From positions 1-35,313 of the forward strand of contig CAJODF010000016.1 in assembly GCA_905233555.1 (NCBI GenBank): 35,313 bases of DNA. Reading direction: 5' to 3'. The DNA comes from an uncultured Prevotella sp. (GTDB lineage Bacteria > Bacteroidota > Bacteroidia > Bacteroidales > Bacteroidaceae). The translations under genes and the position numbers were made by a program. This document shows, piece by piece, positions 7,009-20,180 of the stretch (within the stretch, counting starts at the first letter, position 1; each line of letters starts with the position of its first letter). The notes beneath the pieces are model-generated. The model was not told the DNA's origin. It made no database searches and was given only the letters and a program-made list of their open reading frames with translations.

Positions 7009-9408
7009 CTACTTGCTGATATTGATTTCCTGTCCTTGATAGTTGACTTGTTTCGTGGTGCCGTCGGGCCATACCACGGTGAATTGTCTCGATGCGAGCA
7101 TGCCTGGATAGTTGCCCTTGCGCTCACTGATAGTGAGGGTTTTCCTGGCATTGTTCCAACGGAAGGTGATAGTGCTGAAAATACCCTTCTCGTAGTTGTA
7201 ACTGTCGCCCTCGTCCTCATAGAGAACAAAAGTGCCGTCAGCGCCCGGATAGACGCGCACTTCGAGGTTGTCCCAAGCCTTCTCACCCACATACTGCATC
7301 TCAGGGCCGAGCGGCAGGATGCTACCTGCACGGACGAACATCGGTACACGATCGAGGGAGGTCTGCAAGGTCACGCTCTGTCCGCCCTTATAGGTCTGGT
7401 TGGTCCAGAAGTCGTACCAGAGAGTCCCCTTCGGCAGATACTTCGTAGCCGTCTTCGAGGCCGTCCAGTCCAACTTTTCACTTTTCACTCCTTCACTTTT
7501 CACTTCATTCCTATCCCACCCCGTCATCGCATTGGTACGGATCACTTTTTCCTCCGTATATTGCGGATCGACGATGGGGGCAGCGAGGATGCTGCGACCA
7601 AACATAAACTCATCCGTCATATCCCACACCTTACGATCAGCAGCAAAGTCGCTGAAAAGGGGACGCAGATAACTGTCGTTGTTCGAGGTCACCTGCCAGG
7701 CAGTGCTATATAAATAAGGTAAGAGACGGTAGCGCAGACGGATCATCTTTTCGATGGCATCATAGACGGGCTCGCCCTTCTGTCCAAATTGCCAGATTTC
7801 ACGAGGTGCATCGGCACCGTGGCTGCGGAAGACGGGACAGAAAAGACCATACTGCATCCAACGGACATAGAGTTCCTGGAACTGTGGGTTCTTGGGCGCA
7901 GAGCCAGCCCCACGGGTGTTATAGGAACTGCAGAAGAAACCACCGATATCGGTATTGAAGTTGGGGTTACCCGTCAATGAGAAACTCAGTCCGGCAGGCA
8001 CCTGCTTACGCAACATATCCCACGAAGAGTTCACATCACCGCTCCACATATTAGAGCCGTAGTGCTGCTGACCAGCATAACTTGAACGGGTCATGATGAA
8101 GACACGCTTTGTGGCGTTCGGATAATCCTTGCGCTGTGACTGATAGATGCCACGAACGGTTTCCAAGGGGAATGCATTGCGCTGTGAGCGCCACGTGCCA
8201 CCATAGACCTTGTGCTGGTAGTCGCTCTCACGGGGATCGAAGAAATCGGGATCCGTAGAATCCATCCACCAGGCATCCGTGCCGTAGTCGTAGAGTTTCC
8301 TCAAATACTTCCAATAGATATCGCGAGCCACAGGACTGAAGGCATCATAAACCTTCACACCCGAAGGATAGTCGCGCATCGGGGGCCAGACGTGCGAGAT
8401 ACCACTCTGCGGCCACGTTTCGAAGGGCATCAGCAAGCCATTTTCGTTGAGTTCACGGAACTGCTGGGTCTGAGGACCGAAACTCGCCCAGATGGAGATC
8501 ATAAAGTGGGCATGCTTCTTGTGCACATTGTCGATCATCTGCTTGCCATTGGAGAAATCCTCAGAGAGGAAGTCCATCGCATTCCACAGGTAGTTCGAGC
8601 CCCAATACTGCCAGTCCTGGATAATGCCATCCAGAGGCACCTGCAATTCACGGTACTTATCGACGATGCTTTCCGTTTCACGGGCTGTTTTGTAACGCTC
8701 CTTCGACTGCCAGTAGCCATAGGTCCAGAGGGGGAACATCGGTACATCGCCTGTCAACTGACGCATCTGGGCAATCACCCCATCAGCCGAGCCGCCATAC
8801 ATGAAGTAGTAATCGACGCCCTCGCCTACCTCAGAAGTAAAGGACATCCCATTGGCATCGTCGTCAAACATCGTAGGCGAATAATTGTCCCAATAGAGGC
8901 CCCAGCCCTTGATACTCTGGAGCACATTCTGGAAGTCCTCCAGGTTCGACTGCTCCATCCGCTTATGCTCACCACGACGGTTCATCTTACCGTTCTGGAT
9001 GGTGCCTAAGCCATAGATAGCCTCATCCTTGTCGAGCGTAAAGACCTGCTGCACCTGATACTTACCTGCATCGTTACCTGTTGTAATAGGGGTCAGACCC
9101 ATTTTCTTCTCACAGAGCAACACTTTTCCCTTGGTCGCAAAAGTGATGGCACCCGTCTTGGGATCCACCTTCACCGTAAGCGTCTTGCTGGAAAGGGTAT
9201 TGCCATTGCGACTCACCTCCACAGCCTCAGGCTGGGCAGTCACCACCAGCGTCTTCGTGGGCTGGCCCTTCACAATGTGTACAATACTCGGTGTATAGAA
9301 CTCTACACACACCTCCGTATCCCCTGCTTGCAACCGCATCGGATTCTGTGCGGCTGCGGCTACGGCTATCCATAGAAAGGATAACAACCACAGTCTTCTA
9401 GTCTTCAT
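7009..9408 (-). CDS. GH31 alpha-xylosidase / alpha-glucosidase-type glycosidase
   Basis: The 799-residue protein is a retaining GH31 enzyme, most likely acting on alpha-linked xylose or glucose in hemicellulose side chains in the periplasm. The signal peptide is MKTRRLWLLSFLWIAVAAAAQ. Order: N-terminal galactose-mutarotase-like sandwich with YGLGTIQNGKMNRRG, then a (beta/alpha)8 barrel with IIQDWQYWG, the nucleophile Asp383 (WWMDSTDPDF) and the acid/base Asp458 (MWSGDVNSSW), then C-terminal beta domains with WYDFWTNQTYKGG. It is the first gene of a two-gene operon with GH95. A probable -7 box (9436-9443) lies about 28 nt upstream of the start. An in-frame heptamer repeat (7474-7502) sits in the loop before KYLPKGTLWYDFW. 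Xylosidase is favoured by context but not proven. Confidence 0.9.
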   Translation of the reverse strand: MKTRRLWLLSFLWIAVAAAAQNPMRLQAGDTEVCVEFYTPSIVHIVKGQPTKTLVVTAQPEAVEVSRNGNTLSSKTLTVKVDPKTGAITFATKGKVLLCEKKMGLTPITTGNDAGKYQVQQVFTLDKDEAIYGLGTIQNGKMNRRGEHKRMEQSNLEDFQNVLQSIKGWGLYWDNYSPTMFDDDANGMSFTSEVGEGVDYYFMYGGSADGVIAQMRQLTGDVPMFPLWTYGYWQSKERYKTARETESIVDKYRELQVPLDGIIQDWQYWGSNYLWNAMDFLSEDFSNGKQMIDNVHKKHAHFMISIWASFGPQTQQFRELNENGLLMPFETWPQSGISHVWPPMRDYPSGVKVYDAFSPVARDIYWKYLRKLYDYGTDAWWMDSTDPDFFDPRESDYQHKVYGGTWRSQRNAFPLETVRGIYQSQRKDYPNATKRVFIMTRSSYAGQQHYGSNMWSGDVNSSWDMLRKQVPAGLSFSLTGNPNFNTDIGGFFCSSYNTRGAGSAPKNPQFQELYVRWMQYGLFCPVFRSHGADAPREIWQFGQKGEPVYDAIEKMIRLRYRLLPYLYSTAWQVTSNNDSYLRPLFSDFAADRKVWDMTDEFMFGRSILAAPIVDPQYTEEKVIRTNAMTGWDRNEVKSEGVKSEKLDWTASKTATKYLPKGTLWYDFWTNQTYKGGQSVTLQTSLDRVPMFVRAGSILPLGPEMQYVGEKAWDNLEVRVYPGADGTFVLYEDEGDSYNYEKGIFSTITFRWNNARKTLTISERKGNYPGMLASRQFTVVWPDGTTKQVNYQGQEINISK
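7474..7502. repeat. Heptamer micro-repeat (CTTTTCA) inside the GH31 gene
   Basis: Plus-strand units are CTTTTCA (7474-7480), CTTTTCA (7481-7487), an 8-nt variant CTCCTTCA (7488-7495) and CTTTTCA (7496-7502). On the coding strand they give EVKSEGVKSEKLD at about residues 634-646. The same heptamer occurs in the GH97-esterase gene at 28261-28288. Confidence 0.9.
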
Positions 9409-9435
9409 GATTCATCTTGTTTTTGTTTGACTGCA

Positions 9436-9443
9436 CAAAGATA
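9436..9443 (-). promoter_or_regulatory. Probable -7 box of the GH31-GH95 operon
   Basis: TATCTTTG on the minus strand, about 28 nt upstream of the ATG at 9408. The place expected for the -33 TTTG is occupied by the heptamer array at 9450-9484, and no TTTG is present there. Confidence 0.55.
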
Positions 9444-9449
9444 CGAAAA

Positions 9450-9484
9450 TAATTCATAATTCATAATGAATAATGCATAATTTT
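9450..9484. repeat. Heptamer micro-repeat (TAATTCA-type) in a divergent promoter region
   Basis: Five tandem 7-mers: TAATTCA, TAATTCA, TAATGAA, TAATGCA, TAATTTT. The array lies between the divergent GH31 and aldo/keto reductase genes, starting 6 nt upstream of the GH31 -7 box. Confidence 0.85.
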
Positions 9485-9538
9485 TACGTACAGAAGCAAA
9501 TTTTTCGTTTTTCTCGCTTCACTTTACTCTTTTTTTCG

Positions 9539-9546
9539 TATCTTTG
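9539..9546 (+). promoter_or_regulatory. Probable -7 box of the aldo/keto reductase gene
   Basis: TATCTTTG on the plus strand, 29 nt before the ATG at 9576. No good TTTG is visible about 20 nt upstream, where the DNA is T-rich. Confidence 0.55.
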
Positions 9547-9575
9547 CCGCACCAACAATTATAATATACAGTTAT

Positions 9576-10931
9576 ATGGAAAAGGATAAGAGACAAAACA
9601 TGGATCGTCGCGAGTTCCTCCGCAGACTTGGTATCGGTACAGGTTCTGCGATGGCCCTGATGGCGATGGAGCCACTGAACGCATTGGCACAGAAAGACAA
9701 GAAAGCCGTTGAGAACCGTATGACCTACCGTGTACAGCACGGTAGCGGTGAACAGATTTCATTGTTAGGTTTTGGCATGATGCGCCTGCCTAACAATCAG
9801 GAACAAGTGAATGAACTGGTCGATTACGCTATCGAACACGGTGTGAACTACTACGACACCGCCCCGATGTATATGGGCGGACAGTCGGAAGTGCTGATGG
9901 GTAATGCCCTCTCGCGCCATCCCAGGGAGAAATACTACGTGGCCACAAAGATGTCGAGCCAGAACCGTCGCCTCTGGGCGTTCGATGAATCGAAACGGAT
10001 GTACGAACAGTCGTTTGAGCGTCTGAAGGTGGATCATATCGACTACTACCTGTTGCACAGCATCGGTGGGGGCATGGACTCGCTGAAAGGCCGATTCCTC
10101 GACAACGGTGTCCTCGAATTCCTGCTCAAGGAGCGCGAGGCAGGACGTATCAAGCATCTGGGATTCTCCTATCATGGCGACGTGCGCGACTTCGACTGGC
10201 TGCTCGACCACAACGACGAGTACCACTGGGACTTCGTACAGATACAGATGAACTTCCTCGACTGGACACACGCCTCGATGCGTGGTGGTCGCAGAAGCGA
10301 TGCCGATGCAGAGTACCTCTATAATAAATGTGAGAAACTCGGTATCCAGAATGTGGTGATGGAACCCCTGCGTGGTGGCGCCTTCGGACGTATGGCTCAG
10401 GAACTGACAGACCAGTTGAAAGCCGTCCGTCCAGACGACAGCACAGCCCGCTGGGCCTTCCGTTGGGTGGGTTCCTATCCCAATATCCTCACCACCCTCA
10501 GTGGCATGAACCGCATGGATCACTTGGAGGAGAATGTAAAGACCTTCTCACCCTTGGAGGTCTGCACCGAGGCAGAGAATGCGCTGTTGGCTAAGATTGC
10601 TGACGAGATGTCGGGCGTGCCCACCGTTCCCTGCACCGCTTGCGAATACTGCATGCCGTGCCCCTATGGTGTGAATATCCCTGGCAACTTCACCTATTAT
10701 AACGAGGCTGTGAACAGTCATATCCTCCCATTGCCCGAGCCTTCTGCCGCTGACTATGCCGAGCGCCAGCAGAAGTTCATCGAGGGCTATCGCAAGGCCC
10801 TGCCCAATGCTGAAACCTGGGCTCGCGCCTGCCAGGACTGCGAGGAGTGTCTCTCCAAGTGTCCGCAACAGATCCGCATCCCCAACCAACTGAGCCGCAT
10901 CGTCCAGACCCTGAGAGTCAGGAAAACATGA
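9576..10931 (+). CDS. Tat-exported aldo/keto reductase with two C-terminal 4Fe-4S motifs
   Basis: The 451-residue protein begins with a twin-arginine signal (DRREFLRRLGIGTGSA, then hydrophobic MALMAM and cleavage near ALAQ), so it is likely exported folded with its cofactors. The (beta/alpha)8 aldo/keto reductase domain (about 50-340) shows YYDTAPMY, VATKM and YYLLHS, the usual Asp/Tyr/Lys/His tetrad motifs. Two cysteine clusters follow: Cys353, 356, 359, 362 (CTACEYCMPCP) and Cys419, 422, 425, 429 (CQDCEECLSKCP). This layout is a known family of Fe-S aldo/keto reductases; substrate and electron partner are unknown. A second start at Met9 (9600) would also keep the Tat motif. It is alone on the plus strand between two CAZyme operons and ends in a terminator shared with the CE15 gene. 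Confidence 0.88.
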   Translation: MEKDKRQNMDRREFLRRLGIGTGSAMALMAMEPLNALAQKDKKAVENRMTYRVQHGSGEQISLLGFGMMRLPNNQEQVNELVDYAIEHGVNYYDTAPMYMGGQSEVLMGNALSRHPREKYYVATKMSSQNRRLWAFDESKRMYEQSFERLKVDHIDYYLLHSIGGGMDSLKGRFLDNGVLEFLLKEREAGRIKHLGFSYHGDVRDFDWLLDHNDEYHWDFVQIQMNFLDWTHASMRGGRRSDADAEYLYNKCEKLGIQNVVMEPLRGGAFGRMAQELTDQLKAVRPDDSTARWAFRWVGSYPNILTTLSGMNRMDHLEENVKTFSPLEVCTEAENALLAKIADEMSGVPTVPCTACEYCMPCPYGVNIPGNFTYYNEAVNSHILPLPEPSAADYAERQQKFIEGYRKALPNAETWARACQDCEECLSKCPQQIRIPNQLSRIVQTLRVRKT

Positions 10932-10933
10932 TC

Positions 10934-10972
10934 AAATAATTAAGGTGGAGCAGTGCTCCACCTTAATTATTT
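10934..10972. terminator. Perfect hairpin shared by converging genes
   Basis: An 18-bp perfect stem (10934-10951 with 10955-10972) surrounds a 3-nt loop. It begins 2 nt after the aldo/keto reductase stop. Its right arm contains the stop codon of the converging CE15 gene (10967-10969). A-rich and T-rich ends make it suitable as a terminator in both directions. Confidence 0.85.
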
Positions 10973-12175
10973 CAGACCAGATACTACCTGAATGTCGGCT
11001 GTATCTGCTTCTCGTCCTAAAAGGAACTTATCGATGAAGGCCTGTACCTCTGGGAACTGACTCTGGGGCAGTTGGCAATGGCCATGGCCAGCCACGATGC
11101 TCCAACCCATACGGTCGCCAATGCCGAAGGACTTCCAGACTTCCTTAGCAGCCTTGGCAGAAACGAGCATAGAACCGTCAGCCAGCCACTCGTAGTCGGG
11201 ATTACCCAACAGCAACAGGGCGCGCGGACAAACCATCGCACAGAGTTCGTGCTGGTCGTAGGGCAGACGATAGACGCTGTCGCCATGGAAGTTCTCCTTC
11301 TGACTCTCCATAAACCAGTGGTAATCGGTCTTGTCGAGGTCTTCCAGATTCTTGCCTGCCAGCGTTGATTCGTGTGAGGTACGCCAGGCAGCAGCACCAC
11401 CGCCACCAGGCTCCTGGGCTACAACCAAGGCAATACGCTCGTCGAAGGCACCACAATAGAGGGCCATCTTACCAGCGTAAGAGCAACCAGAGACACCGAT
11501 ATGCTTCGTGTCGATCTTCGTCACTTCAGGACCTAACTGCTGCAGACCATCGATGAGACGGCTCAGACCCCAGGCCCACTCGCTATAGGCACCATTGTCC
11601 TTGAGTTTCGGATAGAGTCGATCGAAATTATGCTCACCACGTTCGTGATGACGACCCATCTGACCATAGTCGTTCACCTGCTTCTCACGGAAGTTCATGA
11701 TGGCGATGGGACGGTCCTGGAAGAGTTGGCGCGGCAGGGCAAGCATGCTCGTACCGATCATCAGGGCGTAAGGCGGCTGTCCTACTTTCGGATAAGTGAT
11801 GGCAGAAGTCAGCGTGAGTGTCTCCCCATTGACAGTTACATCCACAATCAGTGTATCACCACTCATACGGGCTTTCACAGCACTTGGATCAACGGTGGGT
11901 TTTGTACCGATGCCATAGTGCTGAATCTCGTGGGCAATCTCACTGCGACGACGCGACCAGTCCTTGAAGGATTTTACCTTTCCCTTGCCATTGCTCCAAG
12001 CCATCGCATCGGGCAACTGACGGATCTCAGGGAGTTTATCGATGCCGGGCATAGCGGGTGCAGCAAACTTACTGCCCGTATTCTCGACATCATATACCAA
12101 AGGCACATTCCCTTTCTGGGCATGAGCCACGCCCATGCCACAGAAAAGCAACGATAATATAAAAATCTTTTTCAT
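10967..12175 (-). CDS. CE15 glucuronoyl esterase
   Basis: The 402-residue alpha/beta hydrolase is predicted to cut the ester between 4-O-methyl-glucuronic acid on xylan and lignin alcohols. A signal peptide (MKKIFILSLLFCGMGVAHA) directs it to the periplasm. The sequence follows the CE15 pattern throughout: SFKDWSRRRSEI near the N-terminus, WAWGLSRLIDGL, nucleophile Ser232 in GVSGCSYAGK, Glu255 in AQEPGGGG (23 residues on, the spacing in characterised CE15 enzymes), AAAWR, and His in GHGHC (364/366). The usual motif is GCSRxGK, where Arg helps form the oxyanion hole; here that position is Tyr233. It is the last gene of the xylan operon, starting 5 nt after the GH10-CE1 stop. Confidence 0.88.
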   Translation of the reverse strand: MKKIFILSLLFCGMGVAHAQKGNVPLVYDVENTGSKFAAPAMPGIDKLPEIRQLPDAMAWSNGKGKVKSFKDWSRRRSEIAHEIQHYGIGTKPTVDPSAVKARMSGDTLIVDVTVNGETLTLTSAITYPKVGQPPYALMIGTSMLALPRQLFQDRPIAIMNFREKQVNDYGQMGRHHERGEHNFDRLYPKLKDNGAYSEWAWGLSRLIDGLQQLGPEVTKIDTKHIGVSGCSYAGKMALYCGAFDERIALVVAQEPGGGGAAAWRTSHESTLAGKNLEDLDKTDYHWFMESQKENFHGDSVYRLPYDQHELCAMVCPRALLLLGNPDYEWLADGSMLVSAKAAKEVWKSFGIGDRMGWSIVAGHGHCQLPQSQFPEVQAFIDKFLLGREADTADIQVVSGLK

Positions 12176-12180
12176 ACTTC

Positions 12181-14403
12181 TTACTTAAACAGGCTTAAAG
12201 CCATCTGACGGAGGCAGCGACGCCATGTAAGGAACTCATGGGCAGTACCCTCAGAGATCAGACCTTCAGCATTGAAGCCAGCAGCCTTCAGGTCGGATAC
12301 ACTCTTATTGATGCCATCAGGATTCTCCTTAGAGCCACATCCCTCAAAGATATACTTCACAGCCGTAGGATCCTTGATTTCCTCAGGTGCATACTGACCA
12401 CCAGAGAGCAGACCCCAGTAGGCGAACATCTCAGGACGGCGCAGGGTGATGAGTTTTGTTGTCATACCACCCATCGACAGACCAGCCATAGCACGGTTCC
12501 ACTTGTCGGACTTGGTCAGGAAGTTCTTATCGATATACGGAATGAGTTCATCGATGAGCACCTTCTCAAATTCCTCAGCAGTAAACTGGCCGATTGTTCC
12601 AAACTTGAAGTCGTTGGTCAGACCATAGGCCATCACGATGATGAAAGGCTTGATCTTGCCGTCGGCAATCAGGTTATCCATGATCAAACCTGCCTTACCC
12701 TGTATGGGCCAACTGGTCTCGTTCTCACCCCAGCCATGCTGGAGGTAGAGCACAGGATAACGCTCCTGAAGACCCTTGCCACCTTCCTTCACAGGATTAC
12801 CCTTCTTATCGACGAGTTTGCCATAGCCATAAGGCAGATAAACGGTAGCCTCCTGCATCTTACCCAGACTGGGTGAATAGAACTTCACCGTCTGCATGCT
12901 TCCATGAGGAATATCAGTGCGCTCAGCATAGAAATCCTGATCAGGGGCGGGAATCTCAATACCACTCTCCCAACGGCACGAACCGAAGTAGTTGCCTGTA
13001 CCTGGGTCATTAACGGTAGCACCATCGATGGTCAGGTGATAGTAGTGGAAACCAGGATCCATCGGACCCTCAGTCGTTCCTGTCCAGACACCGTCGTTAT
13101 CCTTCTTCAGTACCGTACCGCCACGGCCACCAAGACCGAGACTGACAATCACCGACTTAGCATCGGGAGCCTCGATGCGGAAACGGGCATAACCCTCGCT
13201 GTTCACCTTCGGCCACTCCTGACCAGGCTGATTCCACGGATTGCTGACGAAGTCCTCCTTCGGCACACGATTGTCGAGGGCAGGATCGAAGTCACGGATG
13301 GCACGGAAGCAAGCCTTCGGACGGTAATTCTCGTCGAAGGGCAGCGGGTGGTTGTTCACACCGAGCCAAGAATCCTTGTCGCCCAGGTTCCAGAAGGTCA
13401 CGTTGTCGATGACGTCTGCATGCTTACGGAACACCTTGAACAGACGGGCATACTGATCAGTCTGCAGGGTACCCATATACTCAGGCATCGGCTTAGCCTC
13501 GCCACGAGAGAACATCAACTGACCACCGCTCTCATTGTTCATACGCAGGTCGAGTTCGGTGATATTGATATGCTTCACGATCTCCTTGAAACGGACGATA
13601 GCCTTCTCAAGTTGCTCCTCGCTGGGGAAGTAGATGTTGTAGTGACCCTGCATACCGATACCGTCGATGGGTACACCAGCGTCCTTCATCTTCTTCACCA
13701 TATTGTAGATACGCTCGCGCTTGCCCTCATCAACACAACTGTAGTCGTTGTAGAACAACAGCGTATTGGGGTCAGCCTCACGAGCGAACTGGAATGCCTT
13801 GGCAATGAACTCATCACCACAGAGTTGGAAGTGACGGCTCTGACGATAAGGACTGGGTTCCTGACCAGGACGTCCAAAGCCAAAGCGGGGACCGAACTGG
13901 TTGTCGTCAGCCATGGCCTCATTCACCACGTCCCAAGCATAGACCACATCCTTATAACGGTTCACCACCGTATGGATGTGCTCGCGCAGACGCTGATAGA
14001 ACACCTCTTTCGTGACGGGCTTGCCTTTCTTGTCGGTAAACATCCAGTCAGCAAACTGTGAGTGCCAGCACAGACAATGGCCGCGCATCTTAATACCGTT
14101 CTGACGGCAGAAGTCAGCAATCTTATCAGCACGCTCGAAATTCCACACGCCCTCCTTCGGATGAATCTCACCGGGCTTCCAGTCGTTCTCAGCAGTCACA
14201 CTGTTGAACTGCTTGATGACAAGAGCCTTCTGGGCATCGTCACTTACATTGCGCTGGTTCAGCGCTACACCAATGGTAAAATAATCTTTGTAGGCATCCT
14301 TCAGGCCGACATTTTCTCTGGGATCAACCTGACGCCACTGTGCAAATACGGACGTACTGCCCACTACGGTCAGGATCAGTCCGAAAAACAATTTCTTCAT
14401 CAT
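12181..14403 (-). CDS. Bifunctional GH10 endo-xylanase / CE1 feruloyl esterase (copy 2)
   Basis: The 740-residue protein has a signal peptide (ending VFAQ) and a GH10 barrel (about 30-375). Its acid/base is Glu162 (WDVVNEAM) and its nucleophile Glu283 (NITELDLR), with the family motif MRGHCLCWHSQ. An immunoglobulin-like E-set domain (about 400-500; [25 protein letters not shown]) leads to a CE1 esterase with [17 protein letters not shown], Ser643 in GLSMGGM and His722 in GTAHEF. This is the architecture of Xyn10D-Fae1A of P. ruminicola: xylan backbone cleavage plus ferulate release in one chain. It is paralogous to the gene just upstream but lacks the Gly/Gln/Arg-rich linker. Whether CE1 prefers feruloyl or acetyl esters is inferred. 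Confidence 0.92.
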   Translation of the reverse strand: MMKKLFFGLILTVVGSTSVFAQWRQVDPRENVGLKDAYKDYFTIGVALNQRNVSDDAQKALVIKQFNSVTAENDWKPGEIHPKEGVWNFERADKIADFCRQNGIKMRGHCLCWHSQFADWMFTDKKGKPVTKEVFYQRLREHIHTVVNRYKDVVYAWDVVNEAMADDNQFGPRFGFGRPGQEPSPYRQSRHFQLCGDEFIAKAFQFAREADPNTLLFYNDYSCVDEGKRERIYNMVKKMKDAGVPIDGIGMQGHYNIYFPSEEQLEKAIVRFKEIVKHINITELDLRMNNESGGQLMFSRGEAKPMPEYMGTLQTDQYARLFKVFRKHADVIDNVTFWNLGDKDSWLGVNNHPLPFDENYRPKACFRAIRDFDPALDNRVPKEDFVSNPWNQPGQEWPKVNSEGYARFRIEAPDAKSVIVSLGLGGRGGTVLKKDNDGVWTGTTEGPMDPGFHYYHLTIDGATVNDPGTGNYFGSCRWESGIEIPAPDQDFYAERTDIPHGSMQTVKFYSPSLGKMQEATVYLPYGYGKLVDKKGNPVKEGGKGLQERYPVLYLQHGWGENETSWPIQGKAGLIMDNLIADGKIKPFIIVMAYGLTNDFKFGTIGQFTAEEFEKVLIDELIPYIDKNFLTKSDKWNRAMAGLSMGGMTTKLITLRRPEMFAYWGLLSGGQYAPEEIKDPTAVKYIFEGCGSKENPDGINKSVSDLKAAGFNAEGLISEGTAHEFLTWRRCLRQMALSLFK

Positions 14404-14429
14404 TTCTTATACTATTTATTTCTAAATTC

Positions 14430-18763
<4,334 letters not shown>

Positions 18764-18772
18764 TTAATTGAA

Positions 18773-20098
18773 TTAATTTCCAGAACCGTAACCTGCACTG
18801 TTGACCAGATTGAAATACTCCTCCGAGGCGTAATACAGGTATTTGCGATAGACAGGACGCGGACATGCCTCCGGATCAGTCAGGAACGTCTTACCGTCAG
18901 GGGCATTGTCATCGTACTTTGCCAGAAGATGACCCTCGGTGAACACCAGCCAACTGACGTTACAGTTGTCATCACAAATCTTGATGAAGTTGGCGCCAAA
19001 GCCATTCTTTCCGGCCTTTCCAGTGATGGCCTTGCCCCAAGACGATTCATATTTCTCAGGAGCCCAGTCCATCTCAGTGACAACGATAGGCGCCTCCCTA
19101 CCGATCGGCATGATCTCATTATCCCATCCGTCCTTAAACTTGTCATAGACCACCTCAACTTCTCTATCGTAGCCGCTGTTATACCAGCCCGGGTAGCAGT
19201 GGACGGCATAACCGATGTTCTTGCCCTGCACAGGATACTTCTCGAAAGTACTGTAAAGCATCTGATAGTGCAGACCAGGAACCAGCACGATATTATCACA
19301 GTTCTCACGAATCACATCAACAATACCCTGCATGAACTCCGTCAGCAACTGACCACGCTCATCGAAGGTGGCACCATTCCAATTGTCAATGGCCTGACCT
19401 TTGCTATTACAAATCTGAATAGGCTCATTGCAGAGTTCGAACAACACATATCTGTTATTCTTCAGTTTCGGATGTCGGGACACATAACCCCACACAATCT
19501 TCAGGTAGTTATAATACTTGTCACCCTTCTTTATCTTCTCCGGACAGACCCCCGGCGGACGCATCACCACGTAAAGACCACTGGATATGGCGTATTCAGC
19601 CATCGGAATAAACACCTGATCAAGATAATCCTTGAAACGGTTGTAGTCGAAGGCTGAGATGTCGTTCTCGCCCGTCGTCTGAACGCCTGGGGTGTTGCTC
19701 CAATAGGGATCCATGTGCTGACGGACAAAGGTCATCTTCCAACCAGCATTCAGGATCTGGTCGATGATGCCCTTGTTGTAAGCCAGACATCCTTCCACAT
19801 CATAGTCGCTCCATTGCGTACCCTGTTCGTTAAACCAGGGACTGAACGTCTGGGCAAAGCCGTGCATGATGACCGTCTGACCTTGGTCATTCTTGAAGAA
19901 ACGTCCCTCCACGTGAAGCGGTGAGAATGTAAAAGTAGTTGCCTTAGGAGTCTCTGGCTCCTCAGGCGTCGTTGTCGGAGTCTCAGGATTGGGAACAGGC
20001 TCTGGAATATAGGGCTCTGATTCACTATCCTTACCACAAGACACAAGCCCTACAACGAGGGCACTAATTGCTAAAAAATTAAGTACGTACCTTTTCAT
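18773..20098 (-). CDS. GH5 endo-glycanase lipoprotein (probable surface endo-xylanase)
   Basis: The 441-residue protein has a lipobox signal (ALVVGLVSC, Cys20) followed by the acidic GKDSESE, like the surface-export signal of Bacteroidota lipoproteins. It is the only lipoprotein in the operon, so it may make the first cut outside the cell. A Pro/Glu/Thr-rich spacer (PNPETPTTTPEEPETP) precedes a GH5 barrel with acid/base Glu225 (FELCNEPI) and nucleophile Glu342 (VVTEMDWAPE). The subfamily cannot be fixed by eye; GH5_21 xylanases occur in similar loci, but a GH5_4-like glucanase is possible. The gene follows GH97 after 82 nt that hold a possible internal promoter and a striking dyad at the start codon. 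Confidence 0.82.
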   Translation of the reverse strand: MKRYVLNFLAISALVVGLVSCGKDSESEPYIPEPVPNPETPTTTPEEPETPKATTFTFSPLHVEGRFFKNDQGQTVIMHGFAQTFSPWFNEQGTQWSDYDVEGCLAYNKGIIDQILNAGWKMTFVRQHMDPYWSNTPGVQTTGENDISAFDYNRFKDYLDQVFIPMAEYAISSGLYVVMRPPGVCPEKIKKGDKYYNYLKIVWGYVSRHPKLKNNRYVLFELCNEPIQICNSKGQAIDNWNGATFDERGQLLTEFMQGIVDVIRENCDNIVLVPGLHYQMLYSTFEKYPVQGKNIGYAVHCYPGWYNSGYDREVEVVYDKFKDGWDNEIMPIGREAPIVVTEMDWAPEKYESSWGKAITGKAGKNGFGANFIKICDDNCNVSWLVFTEGHLLAKYDDNAPDGKTFLTDPEACPRPVYRKYLYYASEEYFNLVNSAGYGSGN

Positions 20099-20118
20099 GG
20101 GTGCAAAGGTACGTACTT
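20081..20118 (-). promoter_or_regulatory. Dyad around the GH5 start codon overlapping a -7 box
   Basis: Two 13-nt arms (20081-20093 and 20106-20118) are perfect reverse complements, each containing GTACGTAC. The 12-nt spacer contains the start codon (20096-20098). A -7 box, TACCTTTG (20104-20111, minus), overlaps the upstream arm and ends 5 nt before the ATG. A transcript from this box would be leaderless or nearly so. Read-through mRNA from GH97 could fold into a hairpin with the ATG in its loop. No good -33 TTTG is visible. Confidence 0.55.
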
Positions 20119-20180
20119 TTCCTTAAAGCGATATTTGATAGTGTTTCAGATGCTTTGTCGTATGTTACATTTGACACATA

